DNA from: Luteitalea pratensis
Lineage (GTDB): Bacteria; Acidobacteriota; Vicinamibacteria; Vicinamibacterales; Vicinamibacteraceae
Direction of reading: 5' to 3'
Assembly: GCF_001618865.1 (NCBI RefSeq)
Contig: NZ_CP015136.1
Coordinates: forward strand, 1-64,000
Length of the DNA stretch: 64,000 nt
Below the pieces are notes generated by a model. That model was not told where the DNA came from. It saw only the letters and a list, made by a program, of their open reading frames with translations, and did not search any database. Of this stretch, positions 57,773 through 64,000 are shown piece after piece (the first letter of the stretch is position 1; the number at the start of each line of letters is the position of its first letter). The translations under genes and the position numbers were made by a program.

Positions 57773-59254
57773 GTGCCTGAACACACTTTCCCGCCACGCG
57801 TCCGTTTCGCGCCCTCGCCTACGGGCTACCTGCACGTCGGTGGCGCCCGTACCGCCCTCTTCAACTGGCTGCTCGCGCGGCACACCGGCGGTGCCTTCGT
57901 GCTTCGCATCGAGGACACCGACATGGAGCGGTCCTCGGATGAGATGGTGCAGGGCATCCTCGACGGCATGCGCTGGCTGGGGCTGACGTGGGATGAAGGT
58001 CCTGGCGTCGGCGGTCCCCACGGGCCGTACTTCCAGTCACAACGCCTGGACCGGTACCGCGCCGTCGCGGCGCAGTTGGTGGCCAGCGGTCACGCCTATT
58101 ACGACTACCGGGGCGCCGACGCGCGCGCCACGGCGAGCGAGACGGGCGATGGTGGACCCTCGGCTTTCGGCCCCAAGCAGTACGACGAGACGAGCGTCTC
58201 GTTGAGCGCCGAGGAAGTCGTCGAACGTGAGGCGGCCGGCATGCCGCGCGCCGTCCGCTTCCGCGTCCCACCCGAGGGGCGCACGGTGTTTGCCGATGCC
58301 GTCCACGGCGAGATCGGCTTCGACAACGCTGGTCTCGAGGACTTCGTGATCCTGCGGTCCGACGGCTGCCCGACCTACCACCTGTCGGTCGTCGTCGACG
58401 ACATGGACATGCAGATCACGCAGGTGATCCGCGGTGACGACCACATCTCGAACACGCCCAAGCAGGTGCTGCTGTACGAGGCACTCGGTGCACCGGTGCC
58501 CGGCTTCGCGCACGTCCCGTTGATCCTGGGCCCCGACAAGAAGCGCCTGAGCAAGCGCCATGGCGCGACATCGGTCATGGAGTACTCCGCGCAGGGAGTG
58601 GTTCCGGAGGCAATGGTGAACTTCCTCGCCCTCCTCGGGTGGTCCCCCGGCACCGACCAGGAACTCTTCTCGGCCGACGAACTCGTCGAGCGCTTCGATC
58701 TCGAGGGCATCAGCGGCGGCAATGCCGTCTTCAACCCCGAGAAGCTCGAATGGATGAACAACCAGCACATCATGCAGATGTCCGACGATGTGCTGATTGC
58801 GCAGGCCCGCCCGTGGCTCGAGCAGGCCGGGCTCTGGCGCGCCGACTTCGACGGTCCAGGGCGTCCGTGGCTCGTGCGCGCGCTGGCGCTGCTGCGCCCC
58901 CGCGCCAAGCGACTTGGCGATATCCCCGAGGGCCTCGGGCCGCTTGTACGCCCGGTGGTGTTCGATCCCGCCGCGGCCACAAAACATCTGACGCCGCAGA
59001 TGGGGGCGCACCTCGACGCCCTCGCGACGACGCTTGCCGACACCGCGCCTTTCGATCCCGCGACGATCGAGCAGGCCGTCCGGGGCACGGCCGAAGCCCG
59101 CGGCGTGAAGCCAGGCGTCTTCATGCAAGCGGTGCGGGTGTCGCTCACCGGTCGCACCGTCAGTCCAGGCCTGTTCGAGACGATCGAGCTACTGGGACGC
59201 GATGAGAGCCTCGCGCGCATTCGCGCCGGCGCTCGTCGCGCGGGGCCTGCCTGA
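57773..59254 (+). CDS. gltX: Glutamyl-tRNA synthetase
   Basis: Class I synthetase. The HIGH-type motif is in FAPSPTGYLHVGGARTALFNWL and the KMSKS-type motif in KKRLSKRHGATSV; LRIEDTDMERS follows the first motif as expected. The GTG at 57773 gives 493 aa, near the bacterial norm (471 in E. coli). Other upstream in-frame codons add unrelated residues. No clear ribosome site; CATACT lies 10 nt upstream. It is the first gene after tRNA-Ser and overlaps no other gene. It may be a discriminating or non-discriminating form; GatCAB genes are not in view. Confidence 0.95.
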   Translation: MPEHTFPPRVRFAPSPTGYLHVGGARTALFNWLLARHTGGAFVLRIEDTDMERSSDEMVQGILDGMRWLGLTWDEGPGVGGPHGPYFQSQRLDRYRAVAAQLVASGHAYYDYRGADARATASETGDGGPSAFGPKQYDETSVSLSAEEVVEREAAGMPRAVRFRVPPEGRTVFADAVHGEIGFDNAGLEDFVILRSDGCPTYHLSVVVDDMDMQITQVIRGDDHISNTPKQVLLYEALGAPVPGFAHVPLILGPDKKRLSKRHGATSVMEYSAQGVVPEAMVNFLALLGWSPGTDQELFSADELVERFDLEGISGGNAVFNPEKLEWMNNQHIMQMSDDVLIAQARPWLEQAGLWRADFDGPGRPWLVRALALLRPRAKRLGDIPEGLGPLVRPVVFDPAAATKHLTPQMGAHLDALATTLADTAPFDPATIEQAVRGTAEARGVKPGVFMQAVRVSLTGRTVSPGLFETIELLGRDESLARIRAGARRAGPA

Positions 59255-59270
59255 CCCCCCGACCATCCAT

Positions 59271-60860
59271 ATGCGAGCGGCAGACCTCCATCGCCAGTCG
59301 TTCGATGTCCTCGTGGTCGGCGGCGGCATCATCGGCTGCGGTGTCGCCCGCGATGCGGCCAGCCGCGGCCTGCGGGTGGCGATTTTCGAACAGGACGATT
59401 TCGGAAGCGGCACATCCGCCGGCTCCACGCGCCTGATCCACGGTGGCCTCCGCTACCTCGAGATGCTCGACCTCCCGCTCGTCCGCCTCGACCTGCGCGA
59501 GCGCGAGACGCTCCTGCGGATCGCCCGGCACCTGGTCAAGCCGCTACGCTTCCTGCTGCCGTTCTACGACGCCTCGTCGTTCGCGCGGCTGAAGATGCGC
59601 GCGGGCATGTGGCTCTACGACGCCCTCAGCTACGACCGTACCCTCGATGGACATCGCATGCTCTCGGCCGACGCGGTCCGCGCCGCCGAGCCGCGCCTCG
59701 TGCGCGCCGGCCTGCAGGGCGCGGCATCATACTCGGACGCGCAGGCAGCGATGCCCGAGCGCCTCTGCATCGAGAACATCGTCGACGCGGCGGACGCCGG
59801 TGCCGCCGTCTGCAACTACTCCCGCGTCGTCGCCGCCGTCGTGACCGATGGCCGCATGCGTGGCGTGCGCGTGCAGGACGCGATCGCGCAACGCGAGGTC
59901 GAGGTGTCCGGGCGCGTAGTCGTGAACGCGTCCGGCCCCTGGTTCGACCGCACCGCGGGTGTGCTGCAGCAGTCACCGCGGCCACGCGTCCGAACCACAC
60001 GAGGCATCCACATCGCGTGCGACAACCCTCCAGCCAACGCGCTCGCGCTGCCCTCTGCGGTCGACGGCCGGCTGATGTTCGTGATTCCCTGGCTCGGGCA
60101 CGCGTGGGTCGGCACCACCGACATCGACTACAACGATGATCCTGGCGACGTCGCGGCCACGCCCGCCGAGGTCGAGTACCTGCGACGATCGGTGGAGCCG
60201 TTGGTCGGCAGCCTCGGCGACGTGTTCTTCACCAATGCGGGCGTACGGGCGCTCGTCCGGCGCAATGGCGATGCTTCCGCCGTCACCCGTTCGCACCGGG
60301 TGATCGCCGAGCAGAACCCCGTCGGGCTGGTGTCGATCATCGGCGGCAAGCTGACTGGCTACCGGGCGATTGCGGAGGAAGCGACACAGCGCGTGTGCCG
60401 TCTGCTGGACGTGCCGGCGCGCTGCACGACCGCGACGACGTCGCTGCCCGGCGCCCGCCCTGAAGGCCGCCTGCCGGCCGAGCTCAACGAGTCGCAGCGA
60501 GCGCACCTCGCCACGCTGTATGGCAGTCGTCGCACGGAAGTGCTGCACCTGGTGGAGGAGCGGCCGGAACTCGCCCAATTGCTCATGGACGACGAGCCGG
60601 ACGTCGCCGCACAGGTCGTGCACGCGGTCCGCCACGAGGCGTGTGAGCGTGTCGCCGACTTCGTGTTCCGGCGTTCGCAGCTCGCCTTCACCCCACACCG
60701 CGGTCGTCCGGCCCTGGCTCGCATCGCCGCCGTCATGCGCGAGGAACTGGGCTGGTCAGATCAGCGTGTTGCCGAAGAACTGACGCGTTGCCGCAGCCTC
60801 CTCCTCCGCACCGACGGCGACCACCCCGTGACCCTCGACTCGTTTGCCAACCTTGACTGA
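59271..60860 (+). CDS. glpD: FAD-dependent glycerol-3-phosphate dehydrogenase
   Basis: Respiratory dehydrogenase converting sn-glycerol-3-phosphate to dihydroxyacetone phosphate at the membrane. The FAD-binding Rossmann start DVLVVGGGIIGCGVARDAASRG is followed by FGSGTSAGSTRLIHGGLRYLE, a GlpD signature. VVNASGPWFDRTAG and IIGGKLTGYRAIAEEA appear later, and the C-terminal domain is present. At 529 aa it has family length. The start at MRAADLHRQSFDV is 16 bp after gltX. No glycerol kinase or facilitator is adjacent. Confidence 0.93.
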   Translation: MRAADLHRQSFDVLVVGGGIIGCGVARDAASRGLRVAIFEQDDFGSGTSAGSTRLIHGGLRYLEMLDLPLVRLDLRERETLLRIARHLVKPLRFLLPFYDASSFARLKMRAGMWLYDALSYDRTLDGHRMLSADAVRAAEPRLVRAGLQGAASYSDAQAAMPERLCIENIVDAADAGAAVCNYSRVVAAVVTDGRMRGVRVQDAIAQREVEVSGRVVVNASGPWFDRTAGVLQQSPRPRVRTTRGIHIACDNPPANALALPSAVDGRLMFVIPWLGHAWVGTTDIDYNDDPGDVAATPAEVEYLRRSVEPLVGSLGDVFFTNAGVRALVRRNGDASAVTRSHRVIAEQNPVGLVSIIGGKLTGYRAIAEEATQRVCRLLDVPARCTTATTSLPGARPEGRLPAELNESQRAHLATLYGSRRTEVLHLVEERPELAQLLMDDEPDVAAQVVHAVRHEACERVADFVFRRSQLAFTPHRGRPALARIAAVMREELGWSDQRVAEELTRCRSLLLRTDGDHPVTLDSFANLD

Positions 60861-60875
60861 TTCCGAGGTGCTCGC

Positions 60876-61511
60876 ATGATACCCGTTCGCTTCACGCCGG
60901 AGACCTGCCGTACCGCCACCCGCACGCTGGCACGCCGCGACCTGGTGCTGGCGCGCTTGATCAAGGCGCACGGCCCGTGCACGCTCGGCACCCGGATACG
61001 ACGCGACAGCTTCGCGGCCCTGGTGCGCGCCATCGTCTTCCAGCAACTCTCGACCGGCGCCGCCACCACCATCTACACGCGCGTCATGGCGACGATGAAC
61101 GTGACCGCCTGCCCACCGCCGGCGACGTGGCTGTGCACGCCCGCGGAGAGCCTGCGCTCGGCCGGCCTCAGCACGCAGAAGACGCGGTACATCCTCGACT
61201 TGTGCCGGCACGTCACCGACGGCTCGCTCGACACGCGCCGGCTGCACAGGATGTCGGACGACGACGTCATCGCCACGCTCACGCAGGTGAAGGGCATCGG
61301 CCGCTGGACCGCCGAGATGTTCCTGATGTTCCACCTGCAACGACCCGACGTGCTGCCGCTTGGTGATCTCGGCGTCGTGACCGGGTTCGCGAAGGTCTAT
61401 GGCAATGGCACGAAGTTCACGGCCGACGAGATGACGGCGCACGCCGAGGCATGGCGTCCGTACCGGAGCATCGGCTCGTGGTACATGTGGCGAGCGCTCG
61501 AGGCGAAGTAA
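60876..61511 (+). CDS. AlkA-like DNA-3-methyladenine glycosylase
   Basis: A 211-aa HhH-GPD base-excision glycosylase. The helix-hairpin-helix and catalytic loop read QVKGIGRWTAEMFLMFHLQRPDVLPLGDLGV, with the catalytic Asp in LGDLG. AIVFQQLSTGAA is the typical upstream helix. It lacks the N-terminal domain of E. coli AlkA, like many short bacterial MAG/AlkA proteins. GAGGTG lies about 6 nt before the ATG. It lies 15 bp after glpD, possibly co-transcribed. Confidence 0.9.
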   Translation: MIPVRFTPETCRTATRTLARRDLVLARLIKAHGPCTLGTRIRRDSFAALVRAIVFQQLSTGAATTIYTRVMATMNVTACPPPATWLCTPAESLRSAGLSTQKTRYILDLCRHVTDGSLDTRRLHRMSDDDVIATLTQVKGIGRWTAEMFLMFHLQRPDVLPLGDLGVVTGFAKVYGNGTKFTADEMTAHAEAWRPYRSIGSWYMWRALEAK

Positions 61512-61538
61512 CGCCTAACGCCTGACGCCTGACGCCTA
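61511..61538. repeat. Four-unit heptad array in the AlkA-gene stop
   Basis: ACGCCTA, ACGCCTG, ACGCCTG, ACGCCTA. The first base is the last base of the TAA stop. ACGCCTA also occurs in the leuA-leuB array. Confidence 0.85.
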
Positions 61539-61547
61539 AAGACGCCT

Positions 61548-61616
61548 CGCTGGGACAGCGCGGTACTACCCTACTGTGACCGCTCGAGAATGAGGTAGCC
61601 GCGGGCTGTCCCAGCG
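61548..61616 (+). other. Large stem-loop upstream of the propeller-amidohydrolase
   Basis: CGCTGGGACAGC (61548-61559) is the perfect complement of 61605-61616. Inside it GCGG pairs with CCGC and CTACC with GGTAG, separated by small bulges, giving a stem of about 21 bp and a loop of about 23 nt. There is no T-run. It may be a terminator, a leader structure or a palindromic repeat element. Confidence 0.6.
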
Positions 61617-61646
61617 GAATGCATCGACTCGCAAGGTTCCCCATTG

Positions 61647-64000
61647 ATGACAGGACGATTCGCATCTGCCCTCGCCGTGCTGTTGACGCTCGGCATCGCG
61701 CTTTCCGCCCAGCAGCCACCCGCGCAGCCGCCGCCCGCGTCGCCGCCACCCGCGGTTCCTGCGGCTGACGCGAAGAAGGAACCGGCCTGGGACATCACCG
61801 CCCCGCTCGGACCGACACACGTCGTCGAGTTCGAGACCGACGAAGGCACCTGGATGAACGTGGACGTCAGCCCGGACGGGCAGACGATCGTATTCGACCT
61901 GCTGGGAGACCTCTACACGATGCCGATCGCAGGATCGGGATCGGGCCTGGCCACGCGCGTCACGAGCGGGCCGGCGTTCGACATGCAGCCGCGCTTCAGT
62001 CCCGATGGCAAGCGCATCGCGTTCAGCAGCGATCGCGACGGCCTGTGGAACATCTGGGTGATGAACGCCGATGGCAACAAGCCGTCGCTGGTCTCGAAGG
62101 AGAACCGCTGGTTCGTCAACAGCCCGACGTGGGCGCCAGATGGCCAATCGATCTACGCGCGAAAGCATTTCGTCAAGCAGCGCTCCCTCGGCGCGGGAGA
62201 GATCTGGCAGTTCCACGTGGCAGGCGGCGATGGCCTGCAGGTCACCGAGAAGAACGGGTGGCAGAAGGATGCCGGCGAGCCGGCGATCTCGCCCGACGGC
62301 CAGGTCCTCTACTACAGCAAGGACGTCACGCCCGGGGAGACCTTCGAATACAACAAGGACCCGTTCGGAACGATTTACGCGATCATGCGGCGCGACCTGA
62401 AGACCGGCAAGGAACGGTCGGTCACGGCACGGCCGGGCGGCTCGATCACGCCGCGCGTCTCCCCCGATGGCAAGTCGCTCGCATTCATCCGTCGTGTCGA
62501 CCTCGGCAGCCGCCTGTTCGTGCGTGACCTCGCAACCGGCGTCGAGCGCAGCGTGTTCGACGGTCTCGACAAGGACCTGCAGGAAGCGTGGGCGGTGCAC
62601 GGCGTGTATGCGCAGTACGCGTGGACGCCGGACGGCAAGGGCTTCGTCATCTGGGGCAGGGGCGGCCTGTGGCGCGTCGATCTCGCCTCGAAGACCGGCA
62701 CCAGGATCCCGTTCCGCGCCGGGGTCGAGCAGACGGTCAACGACCCGCTGCGGTTCAGTCGCGAGGTGGCGCCAGAACGCGTCCCGGTGCGGATGCTGCG
62801 ACATGTGAAGGTGGCGCCCGACGGCCGCAGCGTGGTGTACAGCGCTCTCGGGCACCTGTACGTACGCGGACTGCCCGATGGCGAGCCGCGTCGCCTCACG
62901 CAGGACCCGGCCCACGAGGCGTGGCCCACGTTCTCTCCCGACGGCCGCCAGATTGCGTACGTGACCTGGGATGACGAGGCGAGGGGCCGGCTGAAGGTGA
63001 TTGGCACCGACGGGCAGGGCGGCCGTGACGTCATCGCCACACCGGGACAGTACGCGGCCCCCTCGTTCTCGCCAGATGGCGCGTCGATCGTGTACCGCGC
63101 CACGGGACCCGATACCGGCCGCGACATCAACTATGCCGCCGAGAGCGGCGTGTTCATCGTGCCTGCCGCGGGCGGTACATCGAAGAAGGTCTCCGATGGC
63201 GGCCAGGAGCCACTCTTCAACCGCGATGGGACGCGGATCTTCCTTCGCGAGCGTCGCGGAGATCAGGCCGTGCTCCGCAGCGTCACCCTCGAGGGCGGCG
63301 ACGAGATCGTCCACGTCCAGTCCGAGAACGCGATCCAGATCGTGCCGTCGCCGGACAACAAGTGGGTGGCGTTCGAGGAGCGCTTCCGTACCTACGTGAT
63401 GCCGTTGCCGGCCACAGGACGCCCGGCGACCATCGCGCCTGGCGGGTCCGCCTACCCGGTGGCGCAGGTGTCGCGCGACACCGGCTTCTCGCTGCATTGG
63501 TCGGCCGACAGCCAGCGCGTGCACTGGGCGCTCGGTCCCGAGCTGTACACGCGCGACCTGACGAAGACGTTCGCCTTCGTCGAAGGCGGTCAGGACGTCC
63601 CGTCGCCGCCGGAAACGGCCGGCGTCAACATCGGCTTCACGCAGGCGAGCGACGCGCCGGCGGGCGAGATCGCCCTGGTCGGCGCCCGCATCATCACCAT
63701 GGCCGGCACCGGACGCGCCGAAGTGATCGACCACGGCGACATCGTCGTCCGCAGCAACCGCATCGTGGCAATCGGTCCGGCGGGTCGGGTCACCATTCCC
63801 TCGGGCGCGACGCGGATCGACGCGACCGGCAAGACGATCATGCCCGGCATCGTCGACGCCCACGCGCACCTGGGGGGACCAGGTGACGGGCTGATCCCGC
63901 AGGCCAACTGGCCGCTGATGGCCAACCTGGCGTTCGGCGTCACCACGTCGCACGATCCGTCCAACGACACCGAGACCGTGTTCACGATGTCCGAGATGGT
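61647..64000 (+). CDS. Exported TolB-like propeller fused to amidohydrolase (partial)
   Basis: Open to the window end; 784 codons are visible. A signal peptide (about 1-21, LAVLLTLGIALSAQ) and a Pro/Ala linker precede a long WD40/PD40-like beta-propeller (RFSPDGKRIAFSSDRDG, TFSPDGRQIAYVTWDD and others). From about residue 675 a metal-dependent amidohydrolase domain begins (ALVGARIITMAG, then the HxH motif in GIVDAHAHLGGPG). Such proteins are annotated as Tol-Pal-like propeller amidohydrolases; the substrate is unknown. The ATG at 61647 follows AAGG; a TTG one codon earlier is possible. Confidence 0.85.
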   Translation, partial: MTGRFASALAVLLTLGIALSAQQPPAQPPPASPPPAVPAADAKKEPAWDITAPLGPTHVVEFETDEGTWMNVDVSPDGQTIVFDLLGDLYTMPIAGSGSGLATRVTSGPAFDMQPRFSPDGKRIAFSSDRDGLWNIWVMNADGNKPSLVSKENRWFVNSPTWAPDGQSIYARKHFVKQRSLGAGEIWQFHVAGGDGLQVTEKNGWQKDAGEPAISPDGQVLYYSKDVTPGETFEYNKDPFGTIYAIMRRDLKTGKERSVTARPGGSITPRVSPDGKSLAFIRRVDLGSRLFVRDLATGVERSVFDGLDKDLQEAWAVHGVYAQYAWTPDGKGFVIWGRGGLWRVDLASKTGTRIPFRAGVEQTVNDPLRFSREVAPERVPVRMLRHVKVAPDGRSVVYSALGHLYVRGLPDGEPRRLTQDPAHEAWPTFSPDGRQIAYVTWDDEARGRLKVIGTDGQGGRDVIATPGQYAAPSFSPDGASIVYRATGPDTGRDINYAAESGVFIVPAAGGTSKKVSDGGQEPLFNRDGTRIFLRERRGDQAVLRSVTLEGGDEIVHVQSENAIQIVPSPDNKWVAFEERFRTYVMPLPATGRPATIAPGGSAYPVAQVSRDTGFSLHWSADSQRVHWALGPELYTRDLTKTFAFVEGGQDVPSPPETAGVNIGFTQASDAPAGEIALVGARIITMAGTGRAEVIDHGDIVVRSNRIVAIGPAGRVTIPSGATRIDATGKTIMPGIVDAHAHLGGPGDGLIPQANWPLMANLAFGVTTSHDPSNDTETVFTMSEM

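Noticed and set aside
61566-63953. A 795-codon open frame on the minus strand
   Set aside because: It is antisense to the propeller-amidohydrolase, which has a signal peptide and clear motifs. The minus frame is an Arg/Val/Asp-rich shadow typical of GC-rich DNA.

Overview
The window opens on the A of the dnaA start codon and runs into a high-GC chromosome. The gene content suggests Acidobacteriota, most likely class Vicinamibacteria (Luteitalea-like). Pointers are winged-helix (OmpR/PhoB type) regulators fused to TPR, hydrolase or FHA modules, a Ser/Thr kinase with a beta-propeller C-terminus, a propeller-amidohydrolase fusion, and abundant short intergenic repeats. The taxonomic call is an inference; no rRNA gene is present.

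Layout. 1-8.1 kb is the replication core: dnaA, an origin-like spacer with DnaA boxes, dnaN, gyrB and gyrA, with no recF. 8.2-21.7 kb is housekeeping: pcrA/uvrD, a four-helix-bundle protein, the minus-strand operon rsmI-glmU-glmS, a DUF885 peptidase-like gene, an FmdB zinc ribbon, galU, serS, a DinB protein, a diverged arginase and tRNA-Ser(TGA). 21.9-32.9 kb holds a hybrid histidine kinase and the leucine genes: leuC-leuD, a DisA_N-like (c-di-AMP synthase family) gene, an IS481-type insertion sequence, a LysR regulator divergent from leuA, then leuB and an exported amidohydrolase.

32.9-57.5 kb is an accessory zone: an MntA-HepT toxin-antitoxin pair, a PQQ-type sugar dehydrogenase, a CPA2 antiporter, an alpha-carbonic anhydrase, a tolC-like gene, and a head-to-head junction of two broken genes (an RND membrane-fusion protein and an AraC regulator). 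SGNH hydrolases, an SNF2 helicase with a SWIM partner, VapBC and a selenium-binding-protein (methanethiol oxidase) operon follow. Next come two winged-helix genes with near-identical DNA-binding domains, a Ser/Thr kinase overlapping an FHA/winged-helix regulator, and remnants of a propeller gene and of a transposase. A 33-bp copy of the 5' part of tRNA-Ser(GCT) at 45.65 kb and the intact tRNA at 57.53 kb bracket the right half of this zone, so it may be an integrated island, though no integrase is visible. 57.7-64 kb returns to housekeeping: gltX, glpD, an AlkA-like glycosylase and the start of a propeller-amidohydrolase.

Three sequence-level themes recur. First, tandem heptanucleotide repeats related to GCCTNAN or GCCTTCG lie mostly just after stop codons. 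Second, there are REP-like palindromes beginning GTAGG. Third, TANNNT boxes lie about 6-7 nt before start codons that lack a Shine-Dalgarno sequence, which suggests leaderless transcripts.
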